A stretch of DNA of 64,000 nt from Albidovulum aestuarii (GTDB taxonomy: Bacteria; Pseudomonadota; Alphaproteobacteria; Rhodobacterales; Rhodobacteraceae). The stretch covers positions 159,634 to 223,633 of the forward strand of contig NZ_JASBQQ010000008.1 of NCBI RefSeq assembly GCF_029961185.1. Direction: 5' to 3'. The translations under genes and the position numbers were made by a program. Positions 19,781 through 26,977 of the stretch are shown here, piece after piece. Within the stretch, counting starts at the first letter, position 1, and the number at the start of each line of letters is the position of its first letter. A model generated the notes under the pieces. It was not told where the DNA came from. It ran no database searches and worked only from the letters and a program-made list of their open reading frames with translations.

Positions 19781-19809
19781 GAAAAAAGGCGGGTGCCGTG
19801 GCACCCGCC
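19781..19809 (-). terminator. Rho-independent terminator of the secreted 157-residue protein
   Basis: Perfect 10-bp arms GGCGGGTGCC (19788-19797) and GGCACCCGCC (19800-19809) with a 2-nt gap. On the minus strand the hairpin is followed by six T residues. It separates the gene ending at 19879 from rnhB, whose start is at 19746. Confidence 0.88.
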
Positions 19810-19878
19810 CAGTGGACCGATCCGGAGTACAAGGGATGCCGGACCAACTGCTCGACAGTTATTTCTTGCGCTGCGGCC

Positions 19879-20352
19879 TTACCAACGGCCGTCAGCGATC
19901 TTGAACCCATGGTCGCGCAGGCAACGCGCGCCATAGACGGTGCGGTTGCCCCAGCGCGTATTGATGTCGAAGGCGCAGCGCTCGGGAACGCGCCGGTTGA
20001 TCCCGTATTCGTCCAGGCAGCGCGCCGAAACAACATCGCGGCGGCGGTCGTCGCCGCGGATGGAAAAGACGCATTCGGCGGGAATCCAGCGGTTCTTGTG
20101 GCCTTTCTTGTGCGGGCGCTTCCAGCGTTCATTCTTCCATTCATCGTCGTAGCGACGGGTCTGGGCGGCCTGCTGCTGTTCCTTCTTGCGCTTGTTCTTG
20201 TTTACTTCGTTGATCACGAGGCCAATCGCGGCCGCGCCGAGAAGCACCTTGAGCGCGTCCTTGCTGCGGTCGTCGGCGAAAACCGGCGTCGCGAATGCCG
20301 AGGTGAAGGCAAGCGTCGCGGCAGTTACAGTAGCGATCAGGCGGCTTTTCAT
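19879..20352 (-). CDS. Secreted basic hypothetical protein
   Basis: A 157-residue protein with a Sec signal peptide (MKSRLIATVTAATLAF, cleavage near PVFA). A hydrophobic segment KVLLGAAAIGLVINE is followed by a highly basic KNKRKKEQQQ region. The C-terminal 70 residues contain four cysteines in a repeated pattern: PAECVFSIR, SARCLDEYGINR, PERCAFDIN, GARCLRDHG. The paired CxF and RCL segments suggest an internal duplication with two disulfides. I do not know a function. It is divergent from the small exported protein at 20525 and has its own terminator. Confidence 0.75.
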   Translation of the reverse strand: MKSRLIATVTAATLAFTSAFATPVFADDRSKDALKVLLGAAAIGLVINEVNKNKRKKEQQQAAQTRRYDDEWKNERWKRPHKKGHKNRWIPAECVFSIRGDDRRRDVVSARCLDEYGINRRVPERCAFDINTRWGNRTVYGARCLRDHGFKIADGRW

Positions 20353-20524
20353 CGGACATCTCCTTTCGGGTGGATGGGCGGGCAGCGCCCCCGTAAGTTC
20401 ATGGCAAAACCTTGGGCCCGACCTGATGCGGCAGGCAATAACGCCGCCGTGCTAGGCGATAACGGGAGCAAAAACCGGATTGGTTATTGATTAGCCTTCC
20501 GTCCCCGAGCAGTGTGATCGCATC

Positions 20525-20770
20525 ATGACGCGAACACTCATCATCCCCATGGCGCTCGCCGCCGCCCTTGCCGCCGGACCGGCGGCCGCCAAATGCAAGG
20601 TCGAGTACAAGGCCAAGCAGGACGATCCCCTGCGGCTGGACTACGGCACGGCGGATCTGCCGGACAAGGCCTGCGCCTCGAAAGAGGCGGCGGCCGAGGC
20701 GCTGGCGCCCAAGCTGAAAAAGGAAGGCTGGACGCTTCTGGCCATTGTGTCCATCCTAGGCTCCAACTGA
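20525..20770 (+). CDS. Small exported hypothetical protein
   Basis: An 81-residue protein with a clear signal peptide (MTRTLIIPMALAAALAAGPAAA). The mature part is about 58 residues with two cysteines (KCKVEYK and DKACASK), which could form one disulfide. It has no recognised family. It precedes the membrane-anchored winged-helix gene by 21 bp, so the two may be one transcript. The 172-bp gap upstream is shared with the divergent secreted protein gene and shows no other coding signal. Confidence 0.7.
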   Translation: MTRTLIIPMALAAALAAGPAAAKCKVEYKAKQDDPLRLDYGTADLPDKACASKEAAAEALAPKLKKEGWTLLAIVSILGSN

Positions 20771-20791
20771 CCGAGCCCGGGAATCCGCGAC

Positions 20792-21496
20792 GTGACCGAT
20801 ACCTCAAGCACGACGAGTGACGCGCTTCGCTCTGGCAACCGGATCGTTGTCTGGGGCATCGTGGCGATTGTCGCGATCCTTGCGCTGGCGGCGGTGCTGC
20901 TGTTCATGGCGCTGCCCGATGCCAATGCCTTCAACGCGCGGGTCGAACGGATCTTCGTTGAAAATGATGCGCTGCGCACGGGTGAGCAGATCAAGCTTCT
21001 GGAGGTTCTCGCGCAATCAGGCACCGCCTTTTCCGAGGTACTGGCGAGTTACCGCACGGTCATCTTCATCCTTCTGATCTTCGCGACCGGCCTTCTGGTC
21101 GCCGCCCTGATCTTCCTCGTCATGATCGTTGCGCTGAACAAGCGCATGGGTGAGATCGAGCGTCAGGGGATTCAGGTGTCGTCGCTTCTGATCAGCCGCG
21201 CCGAGAATGCGGTCGTGCTGAACAACATGGAATTCAAGCTGACCCCCGCCGCCATCGAAACCCTTTCGGTTCTGGCCGAGGCGCGGATGGATGACGATGT
21301 TCTGTCAGGTGCCGAGATCGAGGGCGTCATCTCAGGCAAGAACTCTGCCGATTGCGATGAAAGCGCGGGCGCGATGCGGATCAAGCGGCTTCGCGATGCC
21401 TTGGGCAACCAGATGGTCAGCGAGTTGCTGGTGAAAAATATCGCCCGTCGCGGCTATATGCTGGCCGTCGACAAGGACGCGATCCGCATGCTCTGA
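20792..21496 (+). CDS. Membrane protein with C-terminal OmpR-like winged helix
   Basis: A 234-residue protein with two hydrophobic helices (about 18-42 and 86-112) separated by a 45-residue loop. The cytoplasmic C-terminal 85 residues resemble the OmpR/PhoB winged helix: FKLTPAAIETLSVLAE, then MRIKRLRDALG and the wing segment LVKNIARRGYMLAV. This layout, membrane part first and DNA-binding part last, is the reverse of ToxR/CadC. The start is GTG at 20792. Function is inferred from fold similarity only; it could be a one-component membrane regulator. Confidence 0.6.
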   Translation: MTDTSSTTSDALRSGNRIVVWGIVAIVAILALAAVLLFMALPDANAFNARVERIFVENDALRTGEQIKLLEVLAQSGTAFSEVLASYRTVIFILLIFATGLLVAALIFLVMIVALNKRMGEIERQGIQVSSLLISRAENAVVLNNMEFKLTPAAIETLSVLAEARMDDDVLSGAEIEGVISGKNSADCDESAGAMRIKRLRDALGNQMVSELLVKNIARRGYMLAVDKDAIRML

Positions 21497-21504
21497 CGCG
21501 GGCG

Positions 21505-21565
21505 CGTTTACTTCACTTTCTGTCCGAAAATACTCCGGGAGCGCGAGGGCAGCGCCCTCGCACGG
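21505..21565. repeat. Dispersed intergenic repeat, copy 1
   Basis: The segment contains CTTCACTTTCTGTCCGAAAA, then TACTCCGGGA, then a perfect palindrome GCGAGGGC (21543-21550), AGC, GCCCTCGC (21554-21561). A related segment occurs inverted at 36950-36995. I recall similar CTTCA...CTCCGGGGG plus G-rich palindrome sequences as abundant intergenic repeats of Rhodobacteraceae. It separates the winged-helix gene from nspC. Confidence 0.5.
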
Positions 21566-21636
21566 CCCCGGCGGCTCTTGCGGGAATCTGCCCGAGGTCC
21601 TATAGGGGCCCTTCCTTTGGCCAGTGGGGGGCGCCC

Positions 21637-22731
21637 GTGATTCAGACACCCTTCTATCTGATCGACAAGGCGAAGCTGCTTCGCAACATGGAGATCATCG
21701 ACCGGCTGAGCGCCGGGTCCGGGGCGAAGGCGCTTCTGGCGCTGAAATGCTTTGCCACCTGGTCGGCCTTCGACATGATGCGCGATCATATGGATGGCAC
21801 GACCTCCTCGTCGCTTTTCGAACTGCGTCTTGGCCGCGAAAAGTTCGGCAAGGAAACCCATGCCTATTCCGTCGCCTGGGCCGATCACGAGATCGAAGAG
21901 GCGGTGGGATACGCCGACAAGATCATCTTCAACTCCATCGGCCAGCTCGAACGCTTCGACAACCATTCCGCCGGTATTCAGCGCGGGCTGCGCCTGAACC
22001 CGCGCTTTTCGACCAGCGGTTTCGATCTTGCCGACCCGGCGCGGCCGTTTTCACGACTCGGCGAATGGGACCCGGTGAAGATCATGGCGGTGATCGACCG
22101 CATCTCGGGATTCATGATCCATTACAATTGCGAGAACCGGGATTTCGACCTCTTCGATCAGCAGCTGGGCCGGATCGAGGCTGAATTCGCCCCGCTTTTG
22201 GAAAAGGTCAAATGGGTCAGCCTTGGGGGCGGCATCCATTTCACCGGCGAGGGCTATCCGGTCGATGACCTGGCTGCGCGGCTGAAGGCGTTTTCGGAAA
22301 AGTTCGGCGTGCAGGTCTATCTGGAACCGGGCGAGGCGGCGATCACCAATTCGACCTCGCTTGAGGTGACGGTGCTGGACCTGCTGAACAACGGCAAGGA
22401 TCTGGCCATCGTGGACTCGTCCATCGAGGCCCATATGCTCGACCTTCTGATCTACCGCGAAAAGGCCAAGCTGCCGCAGCAGGGCGACCACGAATACCAG
22501 ATCTGCGGCAAGTCCTGCCTTGCGGGCGATATCTTTGGCGATGCGCGGTTTAAGCGGCCTTTAAACGTGGGCGACCGGATCTCGGTCGCCGATGCCGCCG
22601 GTTACACGATGGTCAAGAAGAACTGGTTCAATGGCGTCGGCATGCCGTCCATTGCCATAAAGGAACTCGACGGAACGATCCGTCTGGTGCGTGAGTTTGG
22701 CTATGAGGATTACGCCTCCAGCCTGTCGTGA
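21637..22731 (+). CDS. nspC: Carboxynorspermidine/carboxyspermidine decarboxylase
   Basis: A 364-residue alanine-racemase-fold PLP enzyme. The Schiff-base lysine is K37 in LLALKCFATWS, and the PLP-phosphate/substrate region includes LEPGEAAITNS and SCLAGDIFGD. The family decarboxylates carboxynorspermidine or carboxyspermidine to the triamine, the last step of the alternative polyamine route. Start is GTG at 21637. The partner dehydrogenase gene follows 48 bp downstream after AAGGAG, so the two form one operon. Confidence 0.92.
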   Translation: MIQTPFYLIDKAKLLRNMEIIDRLSAGSGAKALLALKCFATWSAFDMMRDHMDGTTSSSLFELRLGREKFGKETHAYSVAWADHEIEEAVGYADKIIFNSIGQLERFDNHSAGIQRGLRLNPRFSTSGFDLADPARPFSRLGEWDPVKIMAVIDRISGFMIHYNCENRDFDLFDQQLGRIEAEFAPLLEKVKWVSLGGGIHFTGEGYPVDDLAARLKAFSEKFGVQVYLEPGEAAITNSTSLEVTVLDLLNNGKDLAIVDSSIEAHMLDLLIYREKAKLPQQGDHEYQICGKSCLAGDIFGDARFKRPLNVGDRISVADAAGYTMVKKNWFNGVGMPSIAIKELDGTIRLVREFGYEDYASSLS

Positions 22732-22779
22732 GGGCTCGCCCCTCCCTTCCCCTGTCGAAAGAATAAGGAGACAGCCGAA

Positions 22780-24021
22780 GTGAAAAAGAACGTGCTGATC
22801 ATCGGCGCCGGTGGTGTCGCGCAGGTCGTGGCGCATAAATGCGCGCAGCATAACGATGTGCTGGGCGATCTGCATATCGCCAGCCGGACGAAATCGAAAT
22901 GCGACGACATCATCGCCTCGGTTCACGAGAAGGGCGCGATGAAGGTCGCGGGTACGTTCGAGGCGCATGCGCTGGATGCCAAGGATTCCGGAGCAGTCGC
23001 TGATCTGATCCGCAAGACCGGATGCCAGATCGTGATCAATGTCGGCACGCCTTACGTGAACATGTCGGTGCTGGATGCCTGTATCGCGACGGGCGTGGCC
23101 TACATGGACACCGCGATCCATGAAGAGCCGGACAAGATCTGCGAAACGCCGCCCTGGTACGCGAATTACGAATGGAAGAAACGCGAGGCCTGCGAGAAGG
23201 CGGGCGTCACCGCGATCCTCGGCGTCGGTTTCGATCCGGGCGTCGTGAATGCCTATGCACGGCTGGCCGAGGATCAGTTCCTCGACACCATCAGCGAGAT
23301 CGACATCGTCGATATCAACGCAGGCTCCCACGGCAAGTATTTCGCGACGAACTTCGATCCGGAAATCAATTTCCGCGAATTCACCGGCACGGTCTATTCC
23401 TGGCAGGGCGGCGAATGGCGCGAGAACAAGATGTTCGAGGTGGGAAAGGAGTGGGACCTGCCCGTCGTCGGCAAGCAGAAGGCCTATATGTCGGGCCATG
23501 ATGAGGTGCATTCGCTTTCGCAGCGCTACAAGGACGCGGATGTGCGGTTCTGGATGGGCTTCGGCGATCACTACATCAACGTCTTCACAGTGCTGAAGTC
23601 GATCGGCCTGCTCTCCGAACAGCCGGTGACGACGGTCGAGGGGCTGGAGGTCGTGCCGCTGAAAGTAGTGAAGGCGGTTCTGCCCGACCCGGCGAGCCTC
23701 GCGCCCGGCTATACCGGCAAGACCTGCATCGGCGATCTGGTGAAGGGCACGAAGGACGGCAAACCGACCGAGGTCTTCATCTATAACGTCGCCGACCACA
23801 AGGAAGCGTTCAACGAGGTGGGAAGCCAGGGCATTTCCTATACCGCCGGTGTGCCCCCCGTCGCGGCCGCGATCCTGATCGCCAAGGGGACCTGGGATGT
23901 GGGCAAGATGGCCAATGTCGAAGACCTCGACCCCAAGCCTTTCATCAGCGTGCTGAACCGCATCGGCCTGCCGACGCGGGTGAAGGATGCGGACGGGGAC
24001 CGGGCGGTCGATTTCGGCTGA
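22780..24021 (+). CDS. Carboxynorspermidine/carboxyspermidine dehydrogenase (saccharopine-dehydrogenase-like)
   Basis: A 413-residue NAD(P)-dependent enzyme with the Rossmann motif VLIIGAGGVAQVVAH at the N-terminus. It belongs to the LYS1/saccharopine dehydrogenase family branch that reductively condenses aspartate semialdehyde with putrescine or diaminopropane. The gene beside nspC makes the polyamine assignment stronger than lysine metabolism. The start is GTG at 22780, with AATAAGGAGACAG upstream. A terminator follows the stop. Together with the decarboxylase it would make spermidine without S-adenosylmethionine decarboxylase. Confidence 0.9.
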   Translation: MKKNVLIIGAGGVAQVVAHKCAQHNDVLGDLHIASRTKSKCDDIIASVHEKGAMKVAGTFEAHALDAKDSGAVADLIRKTGCQIVINVGTPYVNMSVLDACIATGVAYMDTAIHEEPDKICETPPWYANYEWKKREACEKAGVTAILGVGFDPGVVNAYARLAEDQFLDTISEIDIVDINAGSHGKYFATNFDPEINFREFTGTVYSWQGGEWRENKMFEVGKEWDLPVVGKQKAYMSGHDEVHSLSQRYKDADVRFWMGFGDHYINVFTVLKSIGLLSEQPVTTVEGLEVVPLKVVKAVLPDPASLAPGYTGKTCIGDLVKGTKDGKPTEVFIYNVADHKEAFNEVGSQGISYTAGVPPVAAAILIAKGTWDVGKMANVEDLDPKPFISVLNRIGLPTRVKDADGDRAVDFG

Positions 24022-24044
24022 ACGTCGGCGGCATGATTTGAACA

Positions 24045-24071
24045 GGCGGTGCCCGACGGGTGCCGCCTTTT
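24045..24071 (+). terminator. Rho-independent terminator of the polyamine operon
   Basis: Arms GGCGGTGCCC (24045-24054) and GGGTGCCGCC (24058-24067) pair over 10 bp with two G-T pairs and a 3-nt loop, followed by TTTTCG. Confidence 0.85.
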
Positions 24072-24122
24072 CGTTTGCTCCGTGCCGCTTTAGTCTCGCG
24101 CCGGACCGAAGCGGAGCCTTCC

Positions 24123-25235
24123 ATGACGCACAACGACGCAGAGCGCGCAGCAAGCCTGCTGCACCTACACCGTGAGACGCTTTCCAAGGGCGATCCGGTG
24201 CCGCCGCAGATTACGCTTGCCGCAATGTATCACCTGCCGGGCGACCCGGCGGGGGTGCGGACGTACGGTCGGGCGGACAACCCGAACTGGGAGGTTCTTG
24301 AGCAGGCCCTTTCCCATCTGGAAGGGGCGGAGACGGTCGTCTTCCCCTCGGGAATGGCAGCCATCGCCGCCCCACTTTTCGCGCTGCTTGCCGCAGGCGA
24401 CCGGATATTGATCCCCTCGGACGGCTATTACACGACGCGGCTGCTGGCAGATCGTTACCTGAAGCGGCTTGGCGTGACGGTCGAGACGCGGCCGACCGCA
24501 GAAATGGAGGAGGGTGGCTTTCACGGCTACCGACTCGTCTTCCTCGAAACCCCGTCCAATCCCGGACTTGACCTCTGCGATCTTGCCGCCATCACCGCCG
24601 CTGTCCGCGCGGCGGGCGGGCTGACAGTGGTCGACAACACCACGATGACGCCCTTCGGCCAGCGCCCGCTCGACCTTGGCGCCGATATCGTGGTGGCCGC
24701 CGATACCAAGGCGCCGAACGGGCATTCGGATGTGCTGACGGGCCATGTGGCCAGCCGTGACGGCGAGGTCATCGCGGCGGTCAGGGAGTGGCGGAAGCTT
24801 TCGGGCTCCATCCCCGGTCCGTTCGAATGCTGGCTCGCCCATCGCGGGCTGGAGACTCTGGAGCTGCGTTTCGACCGGATGTGTTCAAGCGCCGCGACCC
24901 TTGCGCCCCGATTGGCAGAGCATCCGGCGATCGGTGCAATCCGCTATCCGGGGCTGGACACCGATCCCTCTCACGGGCTGGCCCAACGCCAGATGACCCG
25001 GCCCGGCTTCCTCATCGGCCTGACCCTGCCGTCGGCAGAGGCGGCCGAGACCTTCATCAACAATTGCCCCCTCCTGCAACCCGCGACCTCTTTCGGAGGG
25101 GTCCACAGTTCCGCCGAACGCCGCATCAGATGGGGCGATGCGGTGGACCCCGGCTTTGTCCGCCTGTCGGTCGGCTGCGAGCCGGTCGAGGAATTGTGGA
25201 ACGCGCTGAAAGCCTCGCTCGACGCCTGCGTCTAG
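24123..25235 (+). CDS. Cys/Met-metabolism-type PLP-dependent lyase/transferase
   Basis: A 370-residue fold-type I enzyme of the cystathionine gamma-synthase/beta-lyase family. Visible are the PLP-ring region VFPSGMAAIAAPLFALL, ETPSNPGLDLCD, VVDNTTMTPFGQRPLDLGADIV and the PLP lysine in AADTKAPNGHSDVLTGHV near residue 196. The usual SxTK reads ADTK. The C-terminus has FGGVHSSAERR and VRLSVGCEPVEELW. Substrate could be cystathionine or O-acyl homoserine. The start ATG 24123 follows GGAG. Its stop overlaps the convergent VOC gene by 4 bp. Confidence 0.85.
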   Translation: MTHNDAERAASLLHLHRETLSKGDPVPPQITLAAMYHLPGDPAGVRTYGRADNPNWEVLEQALSHLEGAETVVFPSGMAAIAAPLFALLAAGDRILIPSDGYYTTRLLADRYLKRLGVTVETRPTAEMEEGGFHGYRLVFLETPSNPGLDLCDLAAITAAVRAAGGLTVVDNTTMTPFGQRPLDLGADIVVAADTKAPNGHSDVLTGHVASRDGEVIAAVREWRKLSGSIPGPFECWLAHRGLETLELRFDRMCSSAATLAPRLAEHPAIGAIRYPGLDTDPSHGLAQRQMTRPGFLIGLTLPSAEAAETFINNCPLLQPATSFGGVHSSAERRIRWGDAVDPGFVRLSVGCEPVEELWNALKASLDACV

Positions 25236-25816
25236 CGATACGGGTCCTTCGGCCCGCGCTCTTCTGACAGCGATCCCTGCCGCCGGGCGATCAGCGCCTC
25301 GATCGCATCGGCCAGATGGACCTCGGCGATGTTGTAATCGCCCGATGCCACCCGGATCAGATGCGCCTCGTGCAGCACATCGGCATGGCAATAGCCGAAG
25401 GGCGGTTCGAACCGGTAGCTGGCCAGCTCGACCAGAAGCCCGAGCGGATCGCGGAAATAGATCGAATCCATGAAGCCCCGGTCCTTGACGCCCGAGTGGC
25501 TAATGCCGCGCGCATCGAGCCGCTCCACCGCTTGCGAAAAGACCGCCTTGGAGACGGCGAACGCGATGTGATGCACCTCGCCCGGCGCGGCGCGGCGCGG
25601 TTTCGGATCGGGCACCCGGTCTTCATTGGTAAAGATCGTGATCAGCCGCCCGTCACCGGGGTCGAAGTAAAGGTGCCCCTCGCCGGGATTGTCGAGGTTG
25701 GGCTGGTCGAAGACGAAGGGCATACCCAGCGTCCCCTCCCAGAAATCGATGGAGGTTTGCCGGTCCGCCCCCATCAGCGTGATGTGATGCACGCCCTGTG
25801 CCTGAAGTTTCCGCAT
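25232..25816 (-). CDS. VOC-family (glyoxalase/dioxygenase-like) protein
   Basis: A 194-residue vicinal-oxygen-chelate protein. The first motif GVHHITLMGAD gives a metal-binding histidine. The second half has GEVHHIAFAVS and YFRDPLGLLVELAS, with a His and the final Glu ligand. The layout matches ring-cleaving-dioxygenase-like members of the glyoxalase superfamily. A C-terminal extension of about 40 residues (from HEAHLIRVASGDYNIAE) is not part of the core fold. The substrate is unknown. Confidence 0.85.
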   Translation of the reverse strand: MRKLQAQGVHHITLMGADRQTSIDFWEGTLGMPFVFDQPNLDNPGEGHLYFDPGDGRLITIFTNEDRVPDPKPRRAAPGEVHHIAFAVSKAVFSQAVERLDARGISHSGVKDRGFMDSIYFRDPLGLLVELASYRFEPPFGYCHADVLHEAHLIRVASGDYNIAEVHLADAIEALIARRQGSLSEERGPKDPYR

Positions 25817-25932
25817 CGCCCCCTCCCCAACTGGTGCTGGTCCATCTTAGCAGAGTTCAGAGCCCGGAGGTTAGGCCGGTGTTAACGCGTCGCTGTTAGT
25901 CGTGAAATCGGGTGAAAGGAAAGGTTGGTGGG

Positions 25933-26103
25933 ATGGCCGGGCAGAGCAATGCCGCGCCGGTTATCATCAAGCGCAAGAAGGTTGTCGGCGGCGGCGGGCA
26001 CCACGGTGGGGCGTGGAAGGTGGCCATTCTTGAGTCCTTCACTGAATCGGCGCTTTGCGCCGGGTTTCACAAGCCGCACGTTGCGGCACCGGTGGCGTTC
26101 TGA
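25933..26103 (+). pseudogene. motB: 5' fragment of motB (flagellar stator)
   Basis: The first 31 residues match the conserved MotB N-terminus: PVIIKRKKVV, GGGGHHGGAWKVA. In intact MotB this is followed at once by YADFVTAMMAFFLLMWLL, the proton-channel helix with the essential Asp. Here similarity stops near 26024 and the frame continues into unrelated residues ILESFTESAL until a stop at 26101-26103. The transmembrane helix and peptidoglycan-binding domain are lost. The following stretch 26025-26200 contains a hairpin CGGCGC-TTT-GCGCCG (from about 26049) and may come from another element. Confidence 0.8.
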
Positions 26104-26236
26104 CCGATGCGGCTTACGGAATATGCCCTGCCGCGCCATCCGATCACGGATGCAATGACAACCATGGCGATCAGAATCTAACAGTTCGCTAAGACACCAA
26201 TCCGAATGCGCGCATTTTTAGACGATCTGTTCCGGC

Positions 26237-26593
26237 TCACGTCCGGCGCTCAATGGAGCCACCAAAACAGGACAAAGATGATGACCGTCCCCGACTGTCA
26301 TACGTCTTGAGTTGCACGCCCGCCGCGACAATCGCACCGAGACGCTCCCGCGCCGCATGAACGCCCTGCCTCGCCGCGACAATGAGTATGCGATTTGCGT
26401 CCGCCAGGTTGCGCAACCGTGCCAATTCGTGCTCGTCACCATGTCGGGAAATCTGCTCCAGTCGTTCGAGCAGCGCCGTGATTTCTGCCGACGCTGCCCC
26501 GAGCGCGGGGAAGTCACCGCTACGCAGCGCGTTCCGCTGTTTGCGCAACAGGTCCGCGATGCCGGCAATGACAGCCCACATGTCATTCGCCAT
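26237..26593 (-). CDS. FlgN-like flagellar chaperone
   Basis: A 118-residue mostly helical protein. It begins with a long amphipathic helix (IADLLRKQRNALRSGDF) and carries the LKTYDSRGRSSS tail that resembles the C-terminus of FlgN proteins, which chaperone hook-associated proteins FlgK and FlgL. The start overlaps the end of the FlgJ-like gene by 11 bp, placing both in one flagellar transcript. FlgN is poorly conserved, so context carries much of the assignment. Confidence 0.6.
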   Translation of the reverse strand: MANDMWAVIAGIADLLRKQRNALRSGDFPALGAASAEITALLERLEQISRHGDEHELARLRNLADANRILIVAARQGVHAARERLGAIVAAGVQLKTYDSRGRSSSLSCFGGSIERRT

Positions 26594-26870
26594 CGGCAGC
26601 CCTCCGCTTCAAGGCTTCGAATATGCTCTCAGACAAGCCGATTCCACCGTTGCCGGCCATCTGTCCCGCCTGTTTCTCGCGCAGAAAGGACGCGAATTGT
26701 TCCTCACCTGCCCCGCCACCAAAACTGTCGCTTACCTTCCCCAGTCCTGCCGACTTCAACATCTCGGCCAGAAATGCGGCTTCCATTTCTTGCGCGGCGG
26801 TTCGCAGTGCCTGGTCTTGTGAGGGGGGCAAAACACGCCCTGAGCCTGCTGTTATGGGAAACTCGCTCAT
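26583..26870 (-). CDS. flgJ: Rod-binding protein, FlgJ N-terminal domain type
   Basis: A 95-residue protein equal to the N-terminal rod-capping domain of FlgJ: LRTAAQEMEAAFLAEMLKSAG, then GEEQFASFLREKQAGQMAGNGGIGLSESIF. The muramidase domain of enterobacterial FlgJ is absent, as usual in alphaproteobacteria. Of two adjacent ATGs (26873 and 26870) the second has better spacing from GGAG. It is coupled to the FlgN-like gene and divergent from fliK over about 107 bp. Confidence 0.82.
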   Translation of the reverse strand: MSEFPITAGSGRVLPPSQDQALRTAAQEMEAAFLAEMLKSAGLGKVSDSFGGGAGEEQFASFLREKQAGQMAGNGGIGLSESIFEALKRRAADGE

Positions 26871-26977
26871 CATATCTCCAATTAAGGATAGTTTCGTGAC
26901 TATCCGCTGAACGAGGTAAAGAAGCGGTAACCTCGCACTGACAATGTGATCGCGACACAGGCAGAAGTCGTGGATTC

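Noticed and set aside
22561..24153. A 530-codon open frame on the minus strand
   Set aside because: It is antisense to the carboxynorspermidine dehydrogenase gene, and its His/Asp/Arg-rich composition is the typical mirror of a real gene.
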